A stretch of 64,000 nucleotides of DNA, from NCBI GenBank assembly GCA_024640085.1, contig JAHEFR010000001.1:1-64000 (forward strand), read 5' to 3'. Position numbers and translations under genes: made by a program. The notes beneath the pieces are model-generated. The model was not told the origin of the DNA. It did not search any database and saw only the letters and a list, made by a program, of their open reading frames with translations. Origin of the DNA: Gammaproteobacteria bacterium. GTDB taxonomy: Bacteria; Pseudomonadota; Gammaproteobacteria; Steroidobacterales; XN24. Below are positions 43,533 to 51,373 of this stretch, piece by piece (within the stretch, counting starts at the first letter, position 1; the number at the start of each line of letters is the position of its first letter).

Positions 43533-44761
43533 CCGCTGGGGCTCTGTGGAGCCTGTTCGAAGTCTTCGGGGTCGAGATGGAGTACATGATCGTCGACCGG
43601 GGGACGCTCGCGGTGAACCCGATCGCCGATGAGTTGCTACGTTCGATGGCCGGGGAGTACGTCGACGACATCGAGAATGGCGAGTTTGGCTGGTCCAATG
43701 AATTGGTCTGCCACGTCATCGAACTGAAGACCAACGGGCCCACTCCGACCCTGGATGGGCTGGCCAGGGGATTCCACGACCAGATCAGGTTCATCAACGA
43801 TCGTCTGCGTCCCCAAGGCGCCATGCTTCTCGGGACCGGAGCGCATCCTTTGATGGATCCGGAACGGGACACCCGGCTCTGGCCCCATGGCAACCGGGAA
43901 ATCTATCACCAGTACGACCGTATTTTCGGTTGCCGCGGGCACGGGTGGTCGAACCTCCAGAGTGTCCACCTGAACCTACCGTTCCGCGGGGACGAGGAAT
44001 TCGGCCGCCTGCATGCCGCCGTCCGCCTTGTCTTGCCGATTATCCCCGCACTCGCGGCCAGTACGCCGATCCTGGACGGCCAGGTGACAGGTCTGATGGA
44101 CAGCCGGCTCGAGACCTATCGCCACAACCAGGATCGGATACCGTCCATCGCCGGCCGGGTCATCCCGGAGCGGGTATTCACGGAAGAGGCCTACCACCGG
44201 AAGATATTCGACCGCATCAGGGAGGACATCGCCCCCCATGATCCGGACGGCATTCTCGACGTCCTGTTCCTGAACTCGAGGGGCGCTATCGCGCGTTTTG
44301 ACCGCAACGCGATCGAGATCCGGGTCATCGACATCCAGGAGTGCCCGGCGGCGGATGTGGCCATCCAGGACCTGCTGGTGGAGACCCTGCGCCGAATCGT
44401 CAATCGCCCCGGCGTCCCGCTGGACGAACAACAGGCCTGGCCGGAGGACCTGCTGGCCGACATCTTCCTGGCGGTGGTGAGGGACGGCGACGAGGCCGTC
44501 ATTGCCGATCGTGATTATCTGCAGGCGCTGGGGATCGACGGGCGGAGGATGAAGGCGGGCCGGGTCTGGGCTACGCTGGCAGAGTCAGCGGCCGATGCGC
44601 TGTTCGAAAACAGCCGGGCTCCGCTGACGCGAATCCTGGGCAACGGCCCGTTGGCGAGGAGGCTGGTCGGCAGGCTCGGGCCCCGGCCGGGGCACGCGGA
44701 ACTGGTGGCGACCTACCGTCAGTTGGCGGACTGTCTGCAGGAGAACCGGCTCTGGCCATGA
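43529..44761 (+). CDS. GCS2-type carboxylate-amine ligase
   Basis: A 410-residue protein of the glutamate-cysteine ligase 2 family (YbdK-like): VFGVEMEYMIVDRGTLAVNP at the ATP/Mg site, LVCHVIELKTNGP, LGTGAHPLMDPERDT, the HGWSNLQSVHLNLPF region and AIEIRVIDIQECPAADV. GCS2 enzymes join the carboxylate of glutamate to the amine of cysteine or other compounds. The gene is sandwiched, with four-base overlaps, between the RimK-type ligase and the N-formylglutamate amidohydrolase-like gene, so the three act together. It may provide a gamma-glutamyl unit (inference). Confidence 0.9.
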   Translation: MTAGALWSLFEVFGVEMEYMIVDRGTLAVNPIADELLRSMAGEYVDDIENGEFGWSNELVCHVIELKTNGPTPTLDGLARGFHDQIRFINDRLRPQGAMLLGTGAHPLMDPERDTRLWPHGNREIYHQYDRIFGCRGHGWSNLQSVHLNLPFRGDEEFGRLHAAVRLVLPIIPALAASTPILDGQVTGLMDSRLETYRHNQDRIPSIAGRVIPERVFTEEAYHRKIFDRIREDIAPHDPDGILDVLFLNSRGAIARFDRNAIEIRVIDIQECPAADVAIQDLLVETLRRIVNRPGVPLDEQQAWPEDLLADIFLAVVRDGDEAVIADRDYLQALGIDGRRMKAGRVWATLAESAADALFENSRAPLTRILGNGPLARRLVGRLGPRPGHAELVATYRQLADCLQENRLWP

Positions 44762-45471
44762 TTCGCTGGGTCCTGACCTGCGAGCACGGCGGGCACAGGG
44801 TCCCGGCCGAGTGGCGGCACCTGTTCCACGGCGCCGAAGACATATTGCGGTCTCATCGGGGCTGGGACCGTGGCGCGCTTTGCACATTCCGGACCCTCGC
44901 GCCAGAGATCGCCGATGAAGCCTTCTATTCCACGACCACCCGGCTCCTGGTCGACCTGAACCGGTCCCCGCACCACCGGGCGGTGTTCTCGGAGTTCACG
45001 CGAGACTTGCCTGCGGCCGACAGGGCCAGTCTGCTGCGTCGTCATTACCACCCCTGGCGGCGTCGTGTGGCGGACAGGATCAGACGATGGAGGCTGCAGG
45101 GGCACTCCGTCATCCATATCTCTGTCCACAGCTTTACTCCGGTGCTGGACGGCCACGTCCGCAATGCGGACGTGGGGCTGCTTTACGATCCCGGAAGGGA
45201 ATTGGAGAAGGCCGTCTGCCGCCGCTGGCGGAAATGGCTCACCCGGCTGTCGCCGGACTGTCGGGTGCGGCTCAATTATCCATACCGGGGGACTGCCGAC
45301 GGCTTCACCAAGTGGCTCAGACAGGAGCATCCCACCGGTTACGCCGGAATCGAACTCGAGCTGAATGAGGGCAACGTGGGTCGCCGTTGTGCCGAGGTGG
45401 CGACCCATGTCCTGGAATCCCTCATCCGGCTCAAGCAGGAACTTTCCGATCCATCGCGCACAGAAAGGTAA
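44758..45471 (+). CDS. N-formylglutamate amidohydrolase-like protein
   Basis: A 237-residue protein with the family pattern: LTCEHGGHRVPAEWR near the N-terminus, HRGWDRGAL, TTRLLVDLNRSPHH, SVHSFTPVLDG and EIELNEG-like IELELNEGNVG near the end, including His and Glu residues of the zinc site. Such enzymes cleave N-acyl-glutamate bonds. In RimK/GCS2 operons it probably removes an N-acyl or amide group from the made product. It overlaps the GCS2 gene by four bases. Its last 41 bases overlap a small convergent gene. Confidence 0.9.
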   Translation: MIRWVLTCEHGGHRVPAEWRHLFHGAEDILRSHRGWDRGALCTFRTLAPEIADEAFYSTTTRLLVDLNRSPHHRAVFSEFTRDLPAADRASLLRRHYHPWRRRVADRIRRWRLQGHSVIHISVHSFTPVLDGHVRNADVGLLYDPGRELEKAVCRRWRKWLTRLSPDCRVRLNYPYRGTADGFTKWLRQEHPTGYAGIELELNEGNVGRRCAEVATHVLESLIRLKQELSDPSRTER

Positions 45472-45646
45472 GCACGAGCAGATTCAGCGGCGGAAATGGC
45501 GACAGCAGCAGGTTGCAGACGGTAACTGCGATCGGCGAGTCCACCCGCGTCTTCGAAATCGTCCAGGTCGATGCCGTCACGGCGAACGTGAACGCCAACC
45601 AAAAGACGCCCAGCAAAGCCAGGCCCGATGCGTCCATCCCCGTCAT
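45431..45646 (-). CDS. small two-helix membrane protein
   Basis: A 71-residue product with two clear hydrophobic segments (LALLGVFWLAFTFAVTAST, about residues 9-27, and PLNLLVLTFLCAM, about 53-65) and a central polar loop with TRVDSPIAV. I do not recognise a named family. GGGAGGA seven bases before the ATG is an excellent ribosome site, and this is the main reason to call it real. That site lies within a perfect inverted repeat. The 3' end overlaps the N-formylglutamate amidohydrolase-like gene by 41 bases on the opposite strand. It may share a transcript with the secreted protein at 45710-46546. Confidence 0.62.
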   Translation of the reverse strand: MTGMDASGLALLGVFWLAFTFAVTASTWTISKTRVDSPIAVTVCNLLLSPFPPLNLLVLTFLCAMDRKVPA

Positions 45647-45653
45647 GCTCGTA

Positions 45654-45672
45654 TCCTCCCTATCCGGGAGGA
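45654..45672 (-). promoter_or_regulatory. hairpin that covers the ribosome site of the small membrane protein
   Basis: TCCTCCC (45654-45660) and GGGAGGA (45666-45672) are perfect seven-base complements with a five-base loop. Read on the minus strand, the second arm is the Shine-Dalgarno of the gene starting at 45646. The stem would block ribosome binding, so translation may need melting, a trans factor or coupling to the upstream gene. This is a direct reading of the sequence; regulation itself is inferred. Confidence 0.5.
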
Positions 45673-45709
45673 GCGGTTGCCTCTTCGGCGACGCTCCCCC
45701 TTTCCTCGA

Positions 45710-46546
45710 TCAGCGGTGCCAGCAGTAAGCATTGTCCTCGTCGTCCCTGACGCATACGGTATGCGCCGGCACCTTCTGCGGCACGAAGCCGTCAGGCCAG
45801 TCTACCCCGTACATCTCGGCCCGCCGAAGAAACATGCTGAGGTTGGCTTCCTCGCTGTAGCTACCCTGGAAATTGTCGAATGCGGCGGCGGAATCGGGGA
45901 TCCGGTTTCCGTCGCTGTCTACCGCCGTACCAGGCACGTACCGGTAGACGAACATATGACCGCTTGTCAGGCTGTCGATCCGCTCCAGGCGGAACAGGGC
46001 CAGGGAACCGTCCGGAAATTCCACCTCGGCCAGGATTGTGCTGCTGAATATGGTCCGCAGCATCACGAGTGCGCTGCCGAACAGCGAACCGATCCTGGTC
46101 GGTACGTGGCGATTCAGCTGCTCCGAGATCACCCTCTGGTTGAATTCGCTGCCGAAGACGGCTTCAGCGCTGCGCACGGGGAAGTTCCGGGGCAGCACGA
46201 TATTGGGTTTGGTGGCGGCCTTGACGTAATCCCATTCTCCTTTGGACAGGGTGAAATACCCTTTGTACTCCGTGGACGGGGAGCGTTCATGGGTAAATCT
46301 TTCCACGGTACGGTGCTCTTTCTCGAGAGTCACCCGGAACATCCGCAGCCGGTTTCCGGGTGTGTCCACGACATAGACGTCGTAGACGCCGGCGCGGGCC
46401 GAATTCGGGACCTGGGCTTCGGCAGTCAGCAGTGCGCGTCGATCGGAACAACCGTGGCAGGCGACGATGGCGGCTTCTTCGGCAAGGACCGCGTTTCCGT
46501 GGCTCAATGTTCCCAGCAGCATTGTCAAAATCGTCAGTCTTCGCAT
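45710..46546 (-). CDS. secreted protein of unknown function with CHGC motif
   Basis: ATG 46546 follows a strong AAGGAG. The 278-residue product has a signal peptide (residues 1-22, LTILTMLLGTLSHGNAVLAE) and starts its mature part with IVACHGCSDRRALLTA (Cys30, Cys33). A beta-rich body follows (VYDVYVVDTPGNRLRMF, TILAEVEFPDGSLALFRLE), then Asp-rich VDSDGNRIPDS and two late cysteines (TVCVRDDEDNAYCWH). Cys pairs at both ends suggest a disulfide or metal site. I do not recognise the family. It is divergent from the ion channel gene and upstream of the small membrane protein on its own strand. Confidence 0.7.
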   Translation of the reverse strand: MRRLTILTMLLGTLSHGNAVLAEEAAIVACHGCSDRRALLTAEAQVPNSARAGVYDVYVVDTPGNRLRMFRVTLEKEHRTVERFTHERSPSTEYKGYFTLSKGEWDYVKAATKPNIVLPRNFPVRSAEAVFGSEFNQRVISEQLNRHVPTRIGSLFGSALVMLRTIFSSTILAEVEFPDGSLALFRLERIDSLTSGHMFVYRYVPGTAVDSDGNRIPDSAAAFDNFQGSYSEEANLSMFLRRAEMYGVDWPDGFVPQKVPAHTVCVRDDEDNAYCWHR

Positions 46547-46613
46547 GTCGAACTCCTTTTCATGATTGCTCCTTCGCGGCCGGCGTCCTGCCGGCTGTCG
46601 TCCATGGTGGGGC

Positions 46614-47579
46614 ATGGCACGGGCGCGGGGGAGCCCGAGATTTAGGGCGAAGAACCGCGAAATCGTTTATGTTTTCACGGAAGCCGACACCTGGAGCCAG
46701 AGATTGGGAGCACAGCGAAGTCTCTCCGACGGGCATAACGAAGCTGCCGCGGGCGCGGCCAGGCGGCGTATTTTCGAGGTCGTCTTCCTTTCCGACACGC
46801 CGGCCGGAAAGCTGTTCGATGTCGCCCTGCTGCTGACCATCACGGCCAGCGTCATCGTGGTCATGCTGGAGAGTGTCTCCACGATCCGGGTCGGCAGAGA
46901 ATTGTTCTTTCGCTATGCGGAATGGTTCTTCACGTTGCTCTTTACGGCCGAGTACCTGGTGCGGATCTGGTGTGTACGCCGGCCATTGCGCTACATGGGC
47001 AGTTTCTACGGGATTGTCGACCTGCTGGCGGTGCTGCCGACGTATCTGTCCTTGGTCTTCACCGGGGCCGGCTATCTGCTGGTTATCCGGATCCTCAGAT
47101 TGCTGAGGCTGTTCAGGATCCTCAAGCTGGTCCGCTACGTGGGCGCCGCGGATTTGCTGATCGAAGCGCTGTCCCGCAGTCGCCGGAAGATCGTCGTGTT
47201 CCTCTACGCGATCCTGACCATCGTGACCATCTGCGGGGCGCTCATGTATCTGATCGAGGGGCCGGAGAACGGATTCAGCAGTATCCCGCGTGGGGTGTAC
47301 TGGGCGATCGTCACCCTGACGACCGTCGGCTACGGTGACATCACGCCCCACACGGTAATCGGCCAGTCGGTGTCCGCCATGGTGATGATCCTCGGTTACG
47401 GAATCATCGCCGTCCCGACGGGAATCTATGCGGCCGAGCTCAGAGGCGTGATGATCAACCGACACGACGAGAGCAAGTGCCCTGAATGCAGTCGCAGCGG
47501 TCATGATGAGGATGCTCGGTTCTGCAAGCATTGCGGCAGCAACCTGCGGGCATCCGATCTGTACACCGGCGAGGACTGA
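46614..47579 (+). CDS. voltage-gated-type potassium channel with C-terminal zinc ribbon
   Basis: A six-helix ion channel: the S4-like segment VIRILRLLRLFRILKLVRYV, pore helix and filter VTLTTVGYGDITPHT and a last helix VMILGYGIIAVPTGIYAAEL. The filter TVGYGD predicts potassium selectivity. The C-terminus carries CPECSRSGHDEDARFCKHCG, a four-cysteine zinc ribbon, in place of a KTN or cyclic-nucleotide domain. The start is uncertain: ATG 46614 gives 321 residues; TTG 46704 would give a protein starting near the first conserved helix (RRRIFEVVFLSDT). It lies 67 bases from the divergent secreted protein gene. Confidence 0.85.
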   Translation: MARARGSPRFRAKNREIVYVFTEADTWSQRLGAQRSLSDGHNEAAAGAARRRIFEVVFLSDTPAGKLFDVALLLTITASVIVVMLESVSTIRVGRELFFRYAEWFFTLLFTAEYLVRIWCVRRPLRYMGSFYGIVDLLAVLPTYLSLVFTGAGYLLVIRILRLLRLFRILKLVRYVGAADLLIEALSRSRRKIVVFLYAILTIVTICGALMYLIEGPENGFSSIPRGVYWAIVTLTTVGYGDITPHTVIGQSVSAMVMILGYGIIAVPTGIYAAELRGVMINRHDESKCPECSRSGHDEDARFCKHCGSNLRASDLYTGED

Positions 47580-47594
47580 ATACCGGGTCGGCGG

Positions 47595-48284
47595 CTACCC
47601 CCGGTAGAGCGTACCGAACAGCCAGTCGCCGATGGGGTAGGTTATGTTGAAGTTGTATCGCTGCATCAGTTCGGGGCGGTGATGCAGCGTATGCAACCGG
47701 CGCAGCCGCTCCATCAGTGGCAGACGCGCAAGAATTGTATTGGCCGGGGCGTGGTAGGCGAAGTGCAGCAATTCGTAGTTGAGGAAGTACCCGACGGCAG
47801 TCGCCACGAACAGCAGCGCCACGTTCGCCGAGAAAAGCCATCCGATCAATAAGCCGGCGGGAAGCGCAAATGCCACCATATAGAAGACGATAAGTACGGG
47901 TGGAAACAGCACCGCCTTGTAGTCCCCCGGGTCGTCGAACGCCATGGCGTCGTCACGGAAAAAGCGATGGTGCTGTCCGGCGTGCCGCTCGAAGATCACC
48001 TTCAGCCCCGCCCGGGGATGATGCATGGGTCCGCGGTGGCCGAAATATTCGACCAGGTTGGCGTAGACGAAGGTCAGCGGGAGGGTTGCCCATTCCCACG
48101 GCCCCACATCCGCGAGGCCCGCGATGCAACCGGCAATGACAGCGAGGCACGCGGACACGGTGAATGCCAGGTGGAAGCGCCCGTGATAGTGCGGCGACAC
48201 ATGTTGCCGCCGATATGCCTGGCGGTAGGCGGTCACCGTATTCGGCGGACCGGAGACATTGGCGGACGCGGCCATGGGATCCAT
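47595..48284 (-). CDS. fatty acid hydroxylase-superfamily membrane protein
   Basis: ATG 48284 gives 229 residues; 48275 is an alternative. The histidine boxes of the diiron sterol desaturase/fatty acid hydroxylase group are present: HRGPMHH, HAGQHHRFF, HFAYHAP and LHTLHHRPELM, plus NITYPIGDWLFGTLY at the end. Four to five membrane helices are visible. These enzymes use a diiron centre to hydroxylate or desaturate lipids; the lipid substrate is unknown. It is convergent with the ion channel gene. No good ribosome site is visible before either start. Confidence 0.85.
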   Translation of the reverse strand: MDPMAASANVSGPPNTVTAYRQAYRRQHVSPHYHGRFHLAFTVSACLAVIAGCIAGLADVGPWEWATLPLTFVYANLVEYFGHRGPMHHPRAGLKVIFERHAGQHHRFFRDDAMAFDDPGDYKAVLFPPVLIVFYMVAFALPAGLLIGWLFSANVALLFVATAVGYFLNYELLHFAYHAPANTILARLPLMERLRRLHTLHHRPELMQRYNFNITYPIGDWLFGTLYRG

Positions 48285-48644
48285 AGTGGAATGAAAGGCC
48301 AGCGAGACCCGGCGGTCAAGCGCGACCAGCGGTTTGTACCGCCGGGCGCACCGCGGCGCATCGTCGAGACGGCCACGTCGTCTCGAAGTTCCCTGACCAG
48401 GCCCGGCCGCTCCGTGATGCGCGTCACGGTTCCGCACCGTCGTAGCTGCTAGCTTGTTTTCCTGTAGCAGTCCGGCTGGGGGGACCGACGTGTGGATCCT
48501 GACGGCAGGGCGGGGCCCTTTTTGGGCAATTTTAAAAAATACATGGGCTTATCTTGTAATCTTAGAATTTCCTGCCAAAATGTCCCGAAAGCGCAGCGCA
48601 GGTAAAGGGAAAGTCCATGCACCGACAGCAAGATACGCCTGCAA
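48285..48644. other. 360-base spacer with AT-rich promoter-like segment
   Basis: The first half, next to the hydroxylase gene, is GC-rich with no gene that I can support. From about 48519 to 48600 the sequence turns strongly AT-rich (runs of T and A, then CTTGTAATCTTAGAATTT), a likely promoter and leader for the GGDEF/EAL gene; no clean -35/-10 pair stands out. A 17-codon frame at 48617-48670 (ATG after AAAGGGAAAG) overlaps the GGDEF/EAL start and could be a leader peptide. A 64-codon frame at 48454-48648 looks non-coding. Confidence 0.4.
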
Positions 48645-51341
48645 ATGACGGATACGCCGCAATCGGATAAGACGGTACGCACCAATGCCGACCTCGGTGA
48701 CATGATCCGCCGGGGCAGAGCGACTCCCTCTCGAATTGGCCTAAATCCCGCGGTCACCAAGGTGGCCGTGGATCTGCTCAACATCACCGAAACCGACGCG
48801 GAAGATGTAGTGACCCGCTCCCTGGCCGCACTCCGGGAGGCGGCCGGCTGCGATTCTCTCTGTATCGCCCAGCTTTCTGCGGACAGCCGGACCATCGACA
48901 AGATCAGCCACTCCACCGGCGTGCTATCGGGGTGTTCACCGGAAGGGCTGGTGGGTCAGTCCCTCGATGAACTGCAGTGGCTGTCGGCCCGGCTTGAGCA
49001 TATGCGTCTGCTGGAGATACCGGACACCCGATGCCCGGGCGAGCGTGCTGCCGCCGAGGGAGACATGCTCGCGAGACTTGGCATCGGCGCCGCCCTCGTC
49101 GAGGGATTTAACGTGGAAGGCCGGCCGGCAGGCATGTTCTGCCTGTTTTCCGCCGGCCCCGTGGGCGCCTGGGACGTCGAACTCTATCTGCTGATGAAGT
49201 TGGTCGGATCGAGCCTGGCCAGTGGGTTGGCCAGGATCCGCGCCCAGCAGGATCTGGCCGAGGTCCGTGAACGGGAACAGCTATATTCCTGTACGGCCAA
49301 TGACGGTATCTGGGATTTCGACGTGGACAACAACCGGCTGACATTCTCGCGGCGCTGGAAAGAGATGATGGGATATCGGCCTGAGGAACTGAACGAAGCT
49401 GGCCTGGACTGGCACCAGATGGTGCACCCGGATGACATGGTCCGGGTCCAGGGCCGGATCCGGGAGCACCTGGAGGGCAAGACGCCGTTGTTCGAGAGCG
49501 TCCATCGGATGCGACACAAGAGTGGCGACTGGCGTTGGGTCGTGAGTCGCGCCAAAGCCCGCATCGACGAAGACGGGCGATTCCGCCGGTTGCTCGGCGT
49601 CGAGGTGGATATCACCGACCAGAAACTTTACGAAGAGGCGCTCTTCCGCGAGAAGGAGAGCGCCCAGATCACGCTTCAGTCCATCGGCGACGGCGTGGTG
49701 ACCACCGACGCGGAGTGCCGGGTCGAGTATCTGAATCCCATCGCCGAGGACCTCACCGGCTGGAAGCTGGACGACGCGTCGGGCCGGCCTATCGATGAGA
49801 TCTTCCGGGGCTTCCACGAAGAGACCTGCGAGCCCCTCGAAAATCCTCTGGCGGTGGCTATCCGGCGCAGTCGCCCGATCAAGTCGGTCCGGCCCACGCT
49901 CCTGATCCGAAGGGACGGGAACGAGCTGTACATCGAAAGCACCGCCGCCCCCATCCGCTCCGACGGTGGCCAGATATCAGGCGGCGTGCTGGTGTTCCAC
50001 GACGTCAGCGAGTCGCGGGAACTGAATCGCCGGCTCAGCTACCACGCCAGCCACGACATGCTGACGGGGCTCGTGAATCGTCGTGAATTCGAGGCCCGGC
50101 TGGAACGGGGGCTGAAGAACGCACGTTCCCGGGAGGCCCAGTACGCGCTGTGCTACATGGACCTGGACCAGTTCAAGATCGTCAATGATTCCTGCGGCCA
50201 TTCCGCGGGCGACGCGATGCTCGGCCAGCTCGGTGCGCTGCTGAAATCCAAGATCCGTTGGCGGGATACCCTGGCCCGTCTCGGTGGCGACGAATTCGGC
50301 GTACTGCTGGAGAACTGCACGGTCGACGAAGCCATCGAGGCGGCGGAGAAGCTCCTCAAAGCGATCCAGGATTTCCGCTTCCTCTGGGAGGATCGGACGT
50401 TCCGGCTCGGCGCCAGCATCGGCGTGGTGCCGATCACTCCGGAGACCGCCAGCGTCGCGGAACTGCTCACCGCGGCGGACAGCGCCTGTGCGGCGGCCAA
50501 GGAATCGGGACGCAACCGTGTCCATACCTATCAGGTCAACGACATCGACCTGATGCGGCGCCGGCGAGAGATGCAGTGGGCCGCTCGGATCAACAATGCC
50601 CTGGAGGAAGCACGCTTCGAGCTCTTCCGCATGACTATCCTGCCGCTGCAGCAACAGGATCAGGGGGCCCATTACGAGTTGCTGCTGAGGATGAAGGACG
50701 AGAACGGGCAGATGGTGTCGCCCGATGTGTTCATCAACGCCGCCGAGCGTTACGGCATCACGCCAAGCATCGATCGGTGGGTCATAGAAAATGCGTTCCG
50801 CTGGCTGGTGTCCGAAGCGGACGAACGCAAGCGCCTGGCGCTATGCTCTATCAATCTGTCAGGCCAGACCCTCGGCGATGAGAAGTTCCTGCCCTTCGTC
50901 ATCGAACAATTCGAGAAAAGCGGGATCGACGCCACCAAGATCTGCTTCGAGATCACCGAAACCGCCGCGATCGCGAGCTATTCCCAGGCTAACCGGTTCA
51001 TCCATTCACTCAAGGAATTGGGCTGCAAATTCGCGCTGGACGATTTCGGCACCGGGCTGTCTTCGTTCGGATATCTGAAGCACTTCCCGGTGGACTTCCT
51101 GAAAATCGACGGCAGCTTCGTCAAGGAGATTCTGCACGACCCCATCGACCGGGAAATGGTCCGATCGATCAACGAGATCGGCCACCTGACCGGGAAGCAG
51201 ACGATCGCGGAGTGGGCGGAGACTGAAGAGATCGTCACCATGCTGCGGGGCATAGGCGTCGATTTCGCCCAGGGTTACGCCATCGACGAACCCCGCCGCA
51301 TATTCGAGGCCGGTTACGACATCACTCGGTATCAGCGCTAG
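48645..51341 (+). CDS. GAF-PAS-PAS-GGDEF-EAL cyclic-di-GMP signalling protein
   Basis: An 898-residue cytoplasmic sensor. Domains in order: GAF-like (about 50-205), PAS of the PAS_3 type (215-330, GIWDFDVDNNRLTFSRRWKEM in part), PAS (335-450, GDGVVTTDAECRVEYLNP), GGDEF (455-620, with intact GGDEF at about 547-551) and EAL (630-890). The EAL domain keeps the YELLLR form of the ExLxR motif, SINLSGQ, EITET and DDFGTG, but has EWAETEE where AEGVE is usual. It may make or degrade cyclic di-GMP, or both. The start codon has only a weak ribosome site. It converges on fadE with 32 bases between. Confidence 0.93.
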   Translation: MTDTPQSDKTVRTNADLGDMIRRGRATPSRIGLNPAVTKVAVDLLNITETDAEDVVTRSLAALREAAGCDSLCIAQLSADSRTIDKISHSTGVLSGCSPEGLVGQSLDELQWLSARLEHMRLLEIPDTRCPGERAAAEGDMLARLGIGAALVEGFNVEGRPAGMFCLFSAGPVGAWDVELYLLMKLVGSSLASGLARIRAQQDLAEVREREQLYSCTANDGIWDFDVDNNRLTFSRRWKEMMGYRPEELNEAGLDWHQMVHPDDMVRVQGRIREHLEGKTPLFESVHRMRHKSGDWRWVVSRAKARIDEDGRFRRLLGVEVDITDQKLYEEALFREKESAQITLQSIGDGVVTTDAECRVEYLNPIAEDLTGWKLDDASGRPIDEIFRGFHEETCEPLENPLAVAIRRSRPIKSVRPTLLIRRDGNELYIESTAAPIRSDGGQISGGVLVFHDVSESRELNRRLSYHASHDMLTGLVNRREFEARLERGLKNARSREAQYALCYMDLDQFKIVNDSCGHSAGDAMLGQLGALLKSKIRWRDTLARLGGDEFGVLLENCTVDEAIEAAEKLLKAIQDFRFLWEDRTFRLGASIGVVPITPETASVAELLTAADSACAAAKESGRNRVHTYQVNDIDLMRRRREMQWAARINNALEEARFELFRMTILPLQQQDQGAHYELLLRMKDENGQMVSPDVFINAAERYGITPSIDRWVIENAFRWLVSEADERKRLALCSINLSGQTLGDEKFLPFVIEQFEKSGIDATKICFEITETAAIASYSQANRFIHSLKELGCKFALDDFGTGLSSFGYLKHFPVDFLKIDGSFVKEILHDPIDREMVRSINEIGHLTGKQTIAEWAETEEIVTMLRGIGVDFAQGYAIDEPRRIFEAGYDITRYQR

Positions 51342-51373
51342 GCTCGCTTCTGCCGATGTCGCGGCCCGGACGG

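Noticed and set aside
48454-48648. 64-codon plus-strand frame ending in ATGA at the GGDEF/EAL start
   Set aside because: The sequence spans the AT-rich promoter area, has no ribosome site or recognisable protein features, and the overlap is likely chance.
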